A DNA stretch of 64,000 nt, taken from NCBI GenBank assembly GCA_036322875.1, contig AP027925.1, positions 868,001-932,000 on the forward strand, written 5' to 3'. Below the pieces are notes generated by a model. That model was given only the letters and a program-made list of their open reading frames with translations, was not told where the DNA came from and did no database searches. Origin of the DNA: Paraimprobicoccus trichonymphae (GTDB lineage: Bacteria > Bacillota > Clostridia > Oscillospirales > Acutalibacteraceae). Position 1 is the stretch's first letter. Each line of letters starts with the position of its first letter. This document shows, in pieces, positions 37,358 to 47,697 of the stretch. The position numbers were made by a program, and so were the translations under genes.

Positions 37358-39586
37358 TTAATCAGATGTTTCCCTCAGAGTTTCATCAGTATCTATATCA
37401 TCTATTTGTGCATTGTTTTCTATTGAATCATTTTCGATTTTGTTGTCCTCTATTATATTTTCTTTTATTACGCCATTAGTAAATCTTGTATATCCATGCA
37501 AATTGCATTCATGTGGGACATTGCTGTTGGAGTAATACCCTGTAGCTTTACTTGGACAACTAGGATTTGCGAGTAAACCTGTAGACCTACAATATAAATT
37601 TTCTTTTACTTTATTATCATAGTTATAATCAATTTTAGATTTGTTTTTTAAATATTCTTCCATTATACTTTTCCAAATTTTAATAGCTGCGGAAATTTCT
37701 TTTATTCTTCTTGGTTCATCGTATCCCACCCAAATACCAGATACTGCATAAGGACTCATTCCCAAAAACCAGCTGTCAAAATCATCTGTGGTAGTACCAG
37801 TTTTTCCTATTATATTCCAATCGTTTATGTTAGCTAATTTTCCAGTACCTTCTGGACCTGTTACTACATTTTTTAATAATTTATTCATAACAGTAGCCGT
37901 CTGTGGATTTATAACTTGCTCTGGAATATTTGTTCTGTTATCTAAAATAATTTTATTATTTCTGTCTGTAATATAATCATAAGTATAGGGTTTATAGTAT
38001 CTTCCGCTATTTCCAAAAATTTGAAAAGCTGCTGTCATTTCTCTGACTGTTACTCCAACATGAGTGCCCCCAGTTGCAAGTGCAGACAAAGATGTAGAAT
38101 CGTTTCGATCTAGACTATAAAATTTTAATTTATTAGTTAAAAAATCATAACTTCTTTTTGTACCTAATTTATTTATTATTTGTGCTACTGGAGCATTAGC
38201 TGATTTTTCTAGTGCCCATTGTAAAATTACGTTTCCTCTGTAACCGCTGTACCAGTTTAACGGCCATTCTCTTGTAACGCCATCTGTTTCTAAAATCAAG
38301 GGTTTATCTGAAATTATAGAAGAATAATTATATAACCCAATATCTAAAGCCAAAGTATATGCAGAAAGTGGTTTTATAGTAGAACCTGGCTGACGTCTTG
38401 CTTGATTAGCTCTGTCATATAGTAAATTCCCTGTTTTTTCTTTTCTAGAACCTAATATAGCTAAAATTCTACCGTTAAAATCCATTAATATATAACCAAG
38501 CTCTAATTTTGGGTCTAAAAGTGAATTTTTTACATTTTTTTCTACTATATTTTGGGCGTTTTTATCCATAGAACAATAAATTTTTAAACCTTGTCTATAT
38601 AAAATATTTTCAGCTGATTCTTTTCCTATGTTATATTTTTCGCACAAATCTTTAACTATATCTTTTAGCATGGTTTCTATATACCAATTTCTAACTTCGT
38701 TGCTTAGGTTGTTGTCTTTAAAATTATTATTTTTAGAGCTTAATTTAATATTTTCAGATTCCCCTATAGCTTGAATATATTCTTGTTTTGTGATTTTCTC
38801 CTGAATCAGCATTTCACTCAAAATTAATTCTCTACGTTTTTTATTTTTTTCTGGATGATTTAACGGATTATAAGCAGTAGGATTTTGTGTTATAGAAGCA
38901 ATAGTCGCACATTCTAATAAAGAGCAATTTTTTATATTTTTATCAAAATAAATATTAGCTGCTGTTTCTGCTCCTCTGCTTCCGGCGCCGAAATTAACTA
39001 TATTTAAATACAATTCTAAGATTTCATCTTTAGAATGAGTTTCTTCTAATTTTAAAGCTCTAAAACTTTCTCTAAGCTTTCTAGTTAAACTAAGTTTACT
39101 ATCTCCAGTTACATTTTTTACGCATTGTTGTGTCAAAGTAGAACCGCCGTATAAAGGCTTACCAGTCATCAAACTTAAAACCGCTCCAGTAGTTCTAAAA
39201 AAATCTACTCCAGCATGATTATAAAATCTCTTGTCTTCAATAGAAATTATAGCATCTTTCATATATTTAGGTATTTCTTTAAAGTCAACCCAAATTCTAT
39301 TTTCCACACTATATATTTTTTGATATTCTTGATTATCTACATAAATAAAACTAGTCAAAGAAAGTTTAGAATTATTAATATCAAGCAAAAAACTATCATC
39401 ACTGGAAGAAGTTATGTAATGTTTTATGTAAATCAAAATAAATATTCCAGAAAAAAAACATAATAAAATAATTGTTAAAAATGTCTTCCCGAAAGTCAAT
39501 AAAATTTTAACAAAAATATTTAAAATTTTCTTTTTTTTGTATTTTGCACTAGAACTGTATTTATTTATATCTACTTTTTTTTTCAT
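37358..39586 (-). CDS. Class A penicillin-binding protein (bifunctional PBP1a type)
   Basis: Polymerises and cross-links peptidoglycan at the outer face of the membrane. Short basic N-terminus, membrane helix (ILLTFGKTFLTIILLCFFSG), then the glycosyltransferase domain with ISIEDKRFYNHAGVDFFRT (catalytic Glu), GGSTLTQQCVKN and RKLRESFRALKLE. The transpeptidase domain has RQPGSTIKPLSAY (active-site Ser of SxxK), SANAPVA (SxN) and GKTGTTTDDFDSWF (KTG). A Cys-containing region and an acidic, Asn-rich tail end the protein. I start at ATG 39586 (MKKKVDINKY), five bases after the nth stop, giving about 742 residues. It is probably co-transcribed with nth. Confidence 0.95.
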   Translation of the reverse strand: MKKKVDINKYSSSAKYKKKKILNIFVKILLTFGKTFLTIILLCFFSGIFILIYIKHYITSSSDDSFLLDINNSKLSLTSFIYVDNQEYQKIYSVENRIWVDFKEIPKYMKDAIISIEDKRFYNHAGVDFFRTTGAVLSLMTGKPLYGGSTLTQQCVKNVTGDSKLSLTRKLRESFRALKLEETHSKDEILELYLNIVNFGAGSRGAETAANIYFDKNIKNCSLLECATIASITQNPTAYNPLNHPEKNKKRRELILSEMLIQEKITKQEYIQAIGESENIKLSSKNNNFKDNNLSNEVRNWYIETMLKDIVKDLCEKYNIGKESAENILYRQGLKIYCSMDKNAQNIVEKNVKNSLLDPKLELGYILMDFNGRILAILGSRKEKTGNLLYDRANQARRQPGSTIKPLSAYTLALDIGLYNYSSIISDKPLILETDGVTREWPLNWYSGYRGNVILQWALEKSANAPVAQIINKLGTKRSYDFLTNKLKFYSLDRNDSTSLSALATGGTHVGVTVREMTAAFQIFGNSGRYYKPYTYDYITDRNNKIILDNRTNIPEQVINPQTATVMNKLLKNVVTGPEGTGKLANINDWNIIGKTGTTTDDFDSWFLGMSPYAVSGIWVGYDEPRRIKEISAAIKIWKSIMEEYLKNKSKIDYNYDNKVKENLYCRSTGLLANPSCPSKATGYYSNSNVPHECNLHGYTRFTNGVIKENIIEDNKIENDSIENNAQIDDIDTDETLRETSD

Positions 39587-39591
39587 TTTTT

Positions 39592-40209
39592 TTACAATCC
39601 ATTGCAATAATTATTTACACGACATTTTTCACATTGAGGGCCTACAGCTTTACAGACATTTTTACCATGTAAAACTATTCTGTGGCAAAAATCTGTAGAC
39701 TCAGATTTAGGTAAAATATTTTTCATAATTTTTTCTATTTCATATGGGTTCTTAGAGTTATGAAATCCCAATTTTCTAGTAATTCTCATAAAATGAGTGT
39801 CTACTATTATGGCAGGTTTTTTAAATATTTCTCCTAAAATCAAATTAGCTGTTTTTCTTCCAATACCAGGTAACTTAATTAATTCCTCTAAATTATCTGG
39901 AATCTCACCATTATAATTTTTTATCAATTTTGTACACATAGAGACTATATCTCTAGATTTAACCTTATAAATTCCGCATGGATGAATATATTTCTCTATT
40001 TCTTCTACATTGGCTTCAGCAAAAGATTCCATATTTGGAAACTTTTCAAATAAACTAGGTGTTACTTTGGAAACCTTTAAATCAGTACATTGAGCTGACA
40101 ACCTAGCTGATATTATCAATTCTAAAGGATTTTTATAATCCAAACCACACTTAGGATTCAAATATGTCTTTTTTAGTATGCTTATAACTTCTGGGATTTT
40201 CTTTTTCAT
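39592..40209 (-). CDS. nth: Endonuclease III (DNA glycosylase/AP lyase)
   Basis: Removes oxidised pyrimidines and cuts the abasic site. The 205-residue protein has SARLSAQCTDLKVSKVTP, the helix-hairpin-helix LPGIGRKTANLILGE with the catalytic Lys, VDTHFMRITRKLG with the catalytic Asp, and the [4Fe-4S] loop C-X6-C-X2-C-X5-C (CKAVGPQCEKCRVNNYC). Length is normal. ATG at 40209 lacks an evident Shine-Dalgarno. The PBP gene follows immediately. Confidence 0.96.
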   Translation of the reverse strand: MKKKIPEVISILKKTYLNPKCGLDYKNPLELIISARLSAQCTDLKVSKVTPSLFEKFPNMESFAEANVEEIEKYIHPCGIYKVKSRDIVSMCTKLIKNYNGEIPDNLEELIKLPGIGRKTANLILGEIFKKPAIIVDTHFMRITRKLGFHNSKNPYEIEKIMKNILPKSESTDFCHRIVLHGKNVCKAVGPQCEKCRVNNYCNGL

Positions 40210-40305
40210 TTCAAATATTATAACAAATTTGAAGAGTCAAATCTAGTTTAAAATATGAAAATATTATTATGCAGACCTGAGTATATATAAACGCTATTTT
40301 TTAAT

Positions 40306-41193
40306 AGACCTGTTTCTAAACTCAAAAGCCAACCTATGATTATACAAATTTGCAATTAATTTGACCTTAAGTAAACCTCTTTTTCCTTTGTTTTTGTAAA
40401 TTTCTTTACAAATTCTAAATATTTTTATTTCCCTATTAATGTGTTCAATTGTGATTCTTTTTTTTGCTAAAAGCTTATTTTCAATGACTTCTTCTTCAGT
40501 GAGAGGATGATTTTTTGTAGCTTTTTTGGTATTTTAGCATTCGGAAAAAATTTTTGAATTCCTTGATACCTCTTATCTGCATAAATTTTAGCTTCTTTCC
40601 CGAGTATTTTGGCTAAAGAATTTTTAAATATTACAAAATCGTGTATTGCGCCGATTGCATTAAAAACATCAAATATTTCACGTGTTTTTGCATTGGCTGA
40701 AATTTGATATTTTGTTGTGTGCCTCTTTTTTTACATGGGTATGATACTTTTTGTTTGTACTTCGGCATTTCGATTGGTTGTTTTTCGACATCTAAGAGCA
40801 ACATTTCAAAATTATTTTTTTCAATATTATCGGATTTAAAACGTTCTTTAATCTCTTTGATTTTGAACTCTTCCGACCGTCTTAACACATCCTCCACCCA
40901 AAAATTATATATTTGCATAGCGTTGATTTTGGTACTTCATAATCCAAGGTCATATGACGCATACTTCTGTATTCTCGCCAGTATTCAAGTGCGTCTGAGT
41001 TCATCTGAAAGTCCCCTTCCTTCCACCTTTTTTGTGTGTCGATTGATACTTTTTTTAAGATTTTCAGCATTTTTTTGAATACCGCTTTTGTGACTCCTGT
41101 GATTAATTTGAAATTTTGGTCTTCTTGTTTTTATAATTTTTTATACTTATTCATTTGTTTATTTTACCATTTCTTTTGTTTATGGACAGGTCT
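40306..41193 (-). mobile_element. ISL2-like element, copy 4, full length, decayed
   Basis: 888 bp from AGACCTGTTTCTAAACTC to GGACAGGTCT. AAT lies on each side (40303-40305, 41194-41196), giving a 3-base target duplication. The minus-strand transposase pieces are MNSDALEYWREYRSMRHMTL, VEDVLRRSEEFKIKEIKERF, LLLDVEKQPIEMPKYKQKVS, and the distal RKRITIEHINREIKIFRICK-like end. Frameshifts remain. It is the best-preserved copy for defining the element. Confidence 0.88.
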
Positions 41194-41196
41194 AAT

Positions 41197-41601
41197 GCAT
41201 ACAAAAATATAATATGAAATTTCAATTGATTTTTTTGCAAGCCATAAAAATTCGGTGTCTTAAATGTCGTAAAAACTCAAAAACTTACGTTCATTTGTGC
41301 CAAAAGTATAATTTCAATATTATGATTTATTGACTATTAAATCTAATATTGTTGTTATTTATTTTGAAAAAATATTTCTCTAATTGGGTATATTTGTGAA
41401 ACCATATATAGCTTGTTATAAAAATTTTAAAAAACAGCGTTAAAAAAGTTCGGTTTATAAAATTTACAAAAAAAATTATAATAAATGTTCAAAAATAGAA
41501 AATTTGCATAAAAAATTATTGAATTCTTTTCTATTTACAAAATTAGAGAACTTATTGTAGCATAATTTTTGATTAACTTTTATTTTAGATGTGATTTTAA
41601 A
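41197..41601. other. Intergenic, nothing recognised
   Basis: About 400 AT-rich bases between the ISL2-like element and a decaying gene. No open frame, RNA or repeat seen. Confidence 0.5.
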
Positions 41602-42536
41602 ATGATTGATTCAGAAAAAATTATTAAGGATAAAGAAGGAGAACCTATAGAAAAAGAAGTTTACTTAGTTAAAACACTTGGAGATTTAATATATTGCTAC
41701 AAAGATGAAATTAATGGTCTAAAAGCTAGTTTTAATTTTTGGGGGCTCTCTCCTCCATTCAACTAAAGAAAAAATAACAGAAAGTGGTACTAAAATTCCA
41801 GTAGTACATGTTTACGGTCGTAAACTAAATTCATTAAAATATAAAACAGACATAAATATAAAAGATTTAGTGAAAAAAGTATCAGAAGGTAAATTGAAAT
41901 TTCCTATTAAAAAACCTGAAAAATGCGATAGTGATGAAAACAAGAAGAATTGGGAATCTGTTAAAAAAATAATTGCAGATATTAGAATAGAGTTTGGTAA
42001 AAATAAAGAAACCAGTGAGAACAAAAAGTAAATGACCTTAAATTTATAATTAAAGAAGCATTAGATATTCAAAAATTAAATACGGCTATAAGTATTGCTA
42101 ATGATGTATTTACTATACAAAGAATTTTTGGTAAACAAAAAAAAGTAAACTTACTGAAATTTTTACACAAATTGAAAATTTTTGTAAAAATATTAATGTT
42201 GAAACTAATCGTGATATTACAAAAGAAAAAGATAATGTTCAGAATATAAATAACATAATTACTATTTTAAATAGTTATAATCCTATTAGTTACTTAGGTA
42301 CTACCTATATAAAACCTTCTTTAGATGTTTTAACAAATCAATGCAGATATATTATGGATATGGAACAAACATATATAAATTTTGAACTTGAAAAGGAAAG
42401 AGAAAAAAACGAATTATTAAAAAAAATAGAAAATTTAAAAGAAAAAATTTGTAACTCAAATATACAAACAACTAAGGATTTAAATTTAATTATAGACAAA
42501 ATTATTGAACCAATTAAAGAAAAAATACTTCAATAA
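41602..42536 (+). pseudogene. Hypothetical helical protein with three homopolymer frameshifts
   Basis: Unknown family. From ATG 41602: MIDSEKIIKDKEGEPIEKEVYLVKTLGDLIYC. A G-run indel at 41740 leads to STKEKITESGTKIPVVHVYGRKLN.. up to about 42020. A second indel leads to EQKVNDLKFIIKEALDIQKLNTA, and an A-run indel near 42145 to KLTEIFTQIENFCKNINVETNRD.. ending IIEPIKEKILQ at 42536. Near the end are NPISYLGTTYIKPSLDVL and a coiled-coil-like stretch of Glu and Lys. About 310 residues if restored, no signal peptide. Downstream, a short frame at 42542 repeats the YIKPSLDVL-type motif. Confidence 0.5.
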
Positions 42537-42541
42537 TAATT

Positions 42542-42709
42542 TTGAATGGAATAAAAATAGAAAGAAAAACCAAAATCGCAAAAATAATTTCTCATTTAAA
42601 ATATTATAAACCAAAAGATAAAATAGGTGAATATTACACTAAACCACTTTTAGATGTTTTAATTAAAAAGCTTAAAAATGAAGAACAGCGTAAAAATTTA
42701 AAATATTAA
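42542..42709 (+). CDS. Short hypothetical protein or gene fragment
   Basis: A 55-codon frame from TTG: NGIKIERKTKIAKIISHLKY, YKPKDKIGEYYTKPLLDVLI, KKLKNEEQRKN. The motif YYxPKDKIGEYYTKPLLDVL resembles YNPISYLGTTYIKPSLDVL in the broken gene just upstream, so it is probably a partial duplicate or a displaced tail of it. No ribosome-binding site. Low confidence as an expressed gene. Confidence 0.3.
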   Translation: MNGIKIERKTKIAKIISHLKYYKPKDKIGEYYTKPLLDVLIKKLKNEEQRKNLKY

Positions 42710-42864
42710 TGTTCATGATAATAATTATATTCCGCTTATTTAAATATTTTTACGGTAAAATTAAATCAGCGCTAACAGTATTATCCCATTAAAACACACC
42801 AATAAACTCACCACAACAGCACTCACGGTCTTAATTTTCTTTTTCATGTTTTTATGTAACTTTA

Positions 42865-43878
42865 CTAAATTTTCCATTCAAATACAGTTTTAAAACTGGT
42901 TTTCAAGTCGGTATTAAAAACTCTATGAATGTCTTCAATACTTTCCACAGGTTCATCTTCATAAATAATTTTTTCAAGTTTCTTCTGGAAATTTAAATTT
43001 TTCATTAAAAAAAGAGCTTTTTCAAAATCCACCTTTCCAGATCTACTTGAACCGACTAAAGTGAGACCTTTTTCTAAAATATTTCTAGTATCAATATAAA
43101 CTTTATTTTCAGTGACACCAAGCAAAACGATACTGCCTAAAGGATTAATGTGCTTAATTATGTCCTGAATTGCAGAAGAGCTACCTTCGCCACCTACACA
43201 TTCAAATGCATGATCAAATTCTAAATTTTCAGAAATATTATTAGAAATATAACTTTCATCTACAAAATCAAACAAATTTAATTTATTCTGATTTTTTCCT
43301 ATCACTATAATTTTCGATTTTTTAAGCATTTTTTTTAGAATTAAACAAAGAATATAAGCTAAACTTCCATCACCCAAAACACCAATTCTATTTTTTATAT
43401 AATGAGAAATTTTTAAAAATCTATTTACAGAATGAACCGCTACACTAACAAATTCAGTTATACTAGCTATTTTTAAATCTATATCTTCAAAATTTATAAT
43501 CCTATCTGAGTTTAAATTTACAAATTCCCTCATAAAACCATCATAACCACTAGACAAAAACCCAGCATTTTTTCCATAATTTTCAAAAAAATTATAATTT
43601 TTATCTAAATTAAAATTTGGTATTAAAGCTACTTTTTGACCAATTTTAAATTTTCCTGAATAATCATATGCAATTTCACCGCAACATTCGTGAATCAAAG
43701 CCATAGGAAGTTTTTTTTCTAATATTTTAACATCTCTTTGACCGTTATAATATCTTTGATCAGCATGACAAATAGACATATATCTGGGTTTTATAATTAT
43801 GTTTTTATCTATATGTATACCTACATGTTTAATATTAAAAACTTTTGGCTTTACTAGCTGATAAATATTATTGATCAA
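42865..43878 (-). CDS. tarJ: Ribulose-5-phosphate reductase (TarJ-type alcohol dehydrogenase)
   Basis: Reduces ribulose 5-phosphate to ribitol 5-phosphate with NADPH, feeding CDP-ribitol synthesis. The N-terminus MINNIYQLVKPKVF, the PRYMSICHADQRYYNGQRD segment (zinc-ligand Cys), KLPMALIHECCGEI and a Rossmann motif GVLGDGSLAYILCLIL match TarJ and not general alcohol dehydrogenases. The 337-residue length fits. TTG at 43878 is the start, seven bases after GGAG. It overlaps the 3' end of tarI by 11 bases, so the two are co-translated. Confidence 0.9.
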   Translation of the reverse strand: MINNIYQLVKPKVFNIKHVGIHIDKNIIIKPRYMSICHADQRYYNGQRDVKILEKKLPMALIHECCGEIAYDYSGKFKIGQKVALIPNFNLDKNYNFFENYGKNAGFLSSGYDGFMREFVNLNSDRIINFEDIDLKIASITEFVSVAVHSVNRFLKISHYIKNRIGVLGDGSLAYILCLILKKMLKKSKIIVIGKNQNKLNLFDFVDESYISNNISENLEFDHAFECVGGEGSSSAIQDIIKHINPLGSIVLLGVTENKVYIDTRNILEKGLTLVGSSRSGKVDFEKALFLMKNLNFQKKLEKIIYEDEPVESIEDIHRVFNTDLKTSFKTVFEWKI

Positions 43879-44584
43879 ATTTTTCTCCTGAAATCATAGC
43901 TTGTGCTATTTGATAATCTGAAATGGTAGTAATTTTAAAATTAAAATACTCACCTTTAACCAATTTAACAGGTTTATTTTTCAAATAAAATATCTTACAG
44001 GCATCCGTTAAAGTATCTTTTTCTTCTTGAGTTAAACTTAAATATAATTTTTTTAACAAGCTCATACTAAAACTCTGAGGTGTTTGACCTAAAAAAATGC
44101 TGTTTCTATCTGGAATTTCGGATACAAAATTTTTATCTTGAGAATAAATAACAGTATCATTAGAGTTTACTACCGTGTCGCAGGCTTGATACTTCTCAGC
44201 TGAAATTATATTTTCTTCTATCATTCTAAGAGTAACAAACGGCCTTACAGCATCATGAGTTACTATAATATTATTTTCATTCTCACCAAATTTATTTTCC
44301 AAAAAATCTATTATGTTTAATATAGTTAAATTTCTGTCTTTTCCGCCTTGGGTTATAAATATTTTTTCATTATTTAAATTATAATTTTCTAACAATTCCT
44401 TTGTATAATCAATCCAATATTTATGAATACCTAAAACTATGCAATCAAACATGTCACACAATAAAAATTTTTCTATAGTATGCATAATTATAGGTTTATT
44501 TCCAAGCAACATAAACTGCTTTGGAAGATCAATTCTACCCATTCTAGTACCAGTTCCACCCGCTACCACAGCACCAAATATCAT
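43868..44584 (-). CDS. tarI: Ribitol-5-phosphate cytidylyltransferase (TarI/IspD fold)
   Basis: Makes CDP-ribitol from CTP and ribitol 5-phosphate. The 238-residue protein begins IFGAVVAGGTGTRMG with the nucleotide-binding Gly-rich loop, then LPKQFMLLGNKPIIMHTIEKF, THDAVRPFVTLRMI, and DRNSIFLGQTPQSFSMSLLKK. The fold is shared with IspD (MEP pathway), but the overlap with tarJ decides for TarI. CDP-ribitol usually serves wall teichoic acid or related glycopolymers. No Tar polymerase or transporter is in the window. Confidence 0.87.
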   Translation of the reverse strand: MIFGAVVAGGTGTRMGRIDLPKQFMLLGNKPIIMHTIEKFLLCDMFDCIVLGIHKYWIDYTKELLENYNLNNEKIFITQGGKDRNLTILNIIDFLENKFGENENNIIVTHDAVRPFVTLRMIEENIISAEKYQACDTVVNSNDTVIYSQDKNFVSEIPDRNSIFLGQTPQSFSMSLLKKLYLSLTQEEKDTLTDACKIFYLKNKPVKLVKGEYFNFKITTISDYQIAQAMISGEKFDQ

Positions 44585-44679
44585 AATATTTGTTATTATA
44601 TTACTTTTCGTACTTTGACTTCAATAATTTTTACTAAATTTATTATTTATTACAAATATCAGTATATTCTTCTAAAACT

Positions 44680-44830
44680 TTGACACTCCCCCTGCCTAAA
44701 GGCAGGGGATTCTTAGGTGCATACAGAAGTATATTTTTACCATCTTTAAGCCCGGTATGCTATTGCCTCATCCGTTCATATAGCAGTTTAGGCTGATTTC
44801 CTTTTACCAAAAACCACAGGTGCGTTTATA
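44680..44830 (-). ncRNA. IS605 right-end hairpin and probable TnpB guide RNA (omega RNA) region
   Basis: The stem 44689-44696 with 44701-44708 lies 8 bases from the terminal TCAA. In this family the 3' part of tnpB and the right end are transcribed as the guide-RNA scaffold. Here the cognate TnpB is broken. The extent of the RNA is inferred. Confidence 0.5.
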
Positions 44831-45849
44831 ATGTTTAAAGCACCAACTCGACCCTGATGAGAGATATACCCACAAAATTTACAAGCATACTTTCGCATGA
44901 TTTTTTTCGTTACAATTTGTACAATCTTGACTGGTATATTTTGGATCGACGTATTCGATTTTAATTCCAACCATTTTGGATTTATACTCAATAAAATTTA
45001 CCAAGTGATAGAAGACCATGTATGCAAATTTTTAGCGTTTTTACGGCTTGTTCTTGCCGTTTGACGAATGTTCGTCAACTGTTCCAACCTAAAGAAGTTG
45101 AAACATTATTTTTAATTGCAAAATTGACTATTTTCCTGCTAATTTTGTGATCTTGGTCAGTCATCCACCGTTGCTATTTGTTATTTATTTTTCTAATCTC
45201 TTTTTGCTTTTTTAACTTGCCTAATTTTCTGCGTTTTGATTTGAAACATCTTTTTTTTGCTTATTTTGTCTACCGCTTCCAAAAAAATTAGTTTTTTGAG
45301 TTTCGATAACAGCAACCGCAGGAATTTTCAGACCTAAATCTACACCCATTGTTTTTTTTTTTGCCATTACAAATAACAGTTCCCTCTTGAACCGCAACTT
45401 GAGCGATCCACTTTTTATTTTTTTGAGTTATTCGCAATGAACCAAATTTGTTAGAATTTAATTTTGAAAACATTTCTTCAGGAATTATTGCCTTAACTTT
45501 GACTCGTTTACTTTTTCGCCGACAATCATCGGAAACTCAATATGACATTCATGAATTTTATAATTTTGATTGTTCCAAATACAGACAGGTCTTTTTAAAA
45601 CCGCAATGTTTTGTGTTGTACCTTTTTCATGTTTTTTAAAAAAATGTTTTTGACCGTGTTTACAACTTCATTTTTAACACAACTTGGCAGTTTCGCACGA
45701 AATTTCGTTGAAGAAAGTTTAGGAAAAATTGATTGTGCAATAACATAATCGACCAAATCATTCACTGAATTTATGTATTCATAAGTTGTTTTGGAAAGCA
45801 ATTTTTGTTGTTCAGCTGTTAATAACAATTTAAATTGAACTGTTATCAT
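44788..45849 (-). pseudogene. Broken tnpB of IS605 copy B
   Basis: Same sequence and same frameshifts as 5939-6958: MITVQFKLLLTAEQQKLLSK at the start, the RuvC stretch and the C-terminal IKIEYVDPKYTSQDCTNC. Here the true C-terminus is preserved: CGYISHQGRVGALNIINAP, then VVFGKRKSA. Confidence 0.85.
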
Positions 45850-45880
45850 TTGTTTTTCCTTTCAGATGTTTTTTGATTTT

Positions 45881-46048
45881 CTACATTTCCATCTCAATTT
45901 TGTCTGCTTGTATTTCCGCACACGTTTCTGTTATCAACTCTTTTAACTGAGCTTCGACTTCTCTAGCCAAAATTTTGTCGATATTTTGGGCACCACACTA
46001 CGTGATATTTACATGAGCATCAACATTATTATTTGACTTATATTTCAT
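45881..46048 (-). pseudogene. tnpA remnant of IS605 copy B
   Basis: 168 bases, identical in length to 5740-5907, with the same TAG in place of Trp and the same loss of the catalytic part. Confidence 0.8.
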
Positions 46049-46332
46049 AGATCATATTTATATGCTTTAATATAATACAAGTCTTTTTTTAAAAAAGAAA
46101 AAAACATTAAAACATCTTGTGGCATATATCCCTATAGCGGGGCTTTACGCCACATTTGGTAAAAACTAAGATGCCAGACTGTTAATATTTTGATGTTATT
46201 TAGATTGTTTAAATAAGAAATTTTTATTGATAATTAACTTATACCGAAATCATCATGTGTGCATTTTTTAAATATATTTATTGAATTTTTTAATTTTAGT
46301 TTTCATAAAATGTTTATAGATATTGAAAAAAT

Positions 46333-46935
46333 ATGGTCGTGATAAGTTTTATGAATTATGTATGGGCTTTTATAATGGTAATTAGTATTATTTGTGCTTT
46401 AATTACAGGTAGAATTAATTTAATTTCAAGTAGTTTAATTTCAGGTGCCGAAAATTCTATAGCGTTTGTTGTTTCTCTTATAGGGATTATGTCTTTTTGG
46501 ACTGGATTAATGAAAATTGCTGAAGCAAGCGGTTTAACTAATATTCTAGCTAAAGTTTTTATGCCAATTTTAAAGTTTATTTTCCCAGAGTACACTGATA
46601 ATTCATCTGTTTTAAGAGCTATAAGTATGAATTTAACTGCAAATTTTTTCGGTCTTGGAAACGCAGCCACACCATTTGGATTAAAAGCAATAAAAGAAAT
46701 GCATGAGTTAAATAACAAATCTGATATAGCAAGTAATGGAATGATTACTTTTATGATATTAAACACTGCACCTTTACAATTAATATCTACAACTTTGATA
46801 GCAATGCAACAAAAATATGGAGCAGATAATCCTTTTGATATATTAATTTTTATATGGATAATTTCTATTGCTTCTGTTACAATTGGATTAATTTTTTCCA
46901 AAATATTTCAAAAATTAGAGAAGAAATATGATTGA
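46333..46935 (+). CDS. spmA: Spore maturation protein SpmA
   Basis: A membrane protein of the Gate/nucleoside-recognition family, needed for core dehydration of spores. It has several hydrophobic helices and the conserved SLIGIMSFWTGLMKIAEASGL, NLTANFFGLGNAATPFGLKA and FMILNTAPLQLISTTLIA. ATG at 46351 (MNYVWAF) is as likely a start as 46333. spmB follows with an 8-base overlap. An IS605 copy ends 170 bases upstream, so the promoter must lie in that gap. Confidence 0.93.
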   Translation: MVVISFMNYVWAFIMVISIICALITGRINLISSSLISGAENSIAFVVSLIGIMSFWTGLMKIAEASGLTNILAKVFMPILKFIFPEYTDNSSVLRAISMNLTANFFGLGNAATPFGLKAIKEMHELNNKSDIASNGMITFMILNTAPLQLISTTLIAMQQKYGADNPFDILIFIWIISIASVTIGLIFSKIFQKLEKKYD

Positions 46936-47449
46936 AATTTTAAACAAATTTGGGTATTACATAATTCCTACAATAATTTTTTCAATAATTTTTCATGGAT
47001 TAATAAAGAATGTTCAAATATTTCAAGTTTTTGTTAATGGTGCTAAGGAAGGTTTACAATCTGTTTTTCTCATAACACCCTCTTTGATAGGGCTTATTAC
47101 AGCTGTAGAAATTTTAAAAATTTCTGGTGCTTTAGATATTTTTTCCAGTTTGATTTCACCGATTACAAATTTTTTTAGAGTACCGTCTGAAGTGGTTCCT
47201 CTTATACTTTTGAGACCAGTATCCGGTGGAGGGACTTTGGCGTTATTGGAAAATATTTTGAAAACTCACGGTGGAAATAGTCTCATAAGTAAAATTTATT
47301 GTTTGATAATGGGTTCTACAGAAACTACATTTTATACTTTAGCAGTATACTTTGGGTATATAAACATAAAAAGAACACGATATGTTATTCCATGTTCCCT
47401 AATAATAGAATTAACTTCGATTATTTTAGCACTATTACTAGCAAGTTGA
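46928..47449 (+). CDS. spmB: Spore maturation protein SpmB
   Basis: Partner of SpmA with the same Gate domain. Visible: PTIIFSIIFHGLIKNVQIFQ, FVNGAKEGLQ, LIGLITAVEILKISGAL, LRPVSGGGTLALLENIL, IMGSTETTFYTLAVYFG. The length of 173 is typical. It ends at TGA 47447-47449. TTGACACT directly overlapping the stop, followed by a TTTGTT/AACAAA hairpin, may be another eroded IS605-type right end. Confidence 0.93.
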   Translation: MIEILNKFGYYIIPTIIFSIIFHGLIKNVQIFQVFVNGAKEGLQSVFLITPSLIGLITAVEILKISGALDIFSSLISPITNFFRVPSEVVPLILLRPVSGGGTLALLENILKTHGGNSLISKIYCLIMGSTETTFYTLAVYFGYINIKRTRYVIPCSLIIELTSIILALLLAS

Positions 47450-47697
47450 CACTTTGCTTTGTTGAAAACAAAATTCATAGCATCAGTTAGTTTCAGATTG
47501 TATAGCGATGTATTCAGATCAAAAAGTGGTATTGAATAATAACAAGATATATACTACAATGAAAAAGTACAAAATTTTTGAAATGTTTTGTCGTATTTTT
47601 ATTGTTAAATTTGGGATTGAGATTTTTTGAAGATGTTTTTAAAATGTTTTAAATAATAATCTTAGATTTCGAAGGTATGTTACGGAGCTGAATTTTT

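Larger units (their letters stand above)
44680..46162 (-). mobile_element. IS200/IS605-type element, copy B, with intact right end
   Basis: About 1.48 kb on the minus strand: left end TTACCAAATGTGGCG (to 46162), truncated tnpA, broken tnpB, then a right end whose GGATTC..GAGTGTCAA form closes at 44680. The right end has a hairpin CCCCTGCC-TAAA-GGCAGGGG. From 44822 to 46162 it is nearly identical to copy A at 5626-6958 in the opposite direction, including the frameshifts. Confidence 0.88.

Noticed and set aside
46356..46901. 181-codon antisense frame over spmA
   Set aside because: spmA is a recognised family with operon partner. The antisense frame has no start signals.
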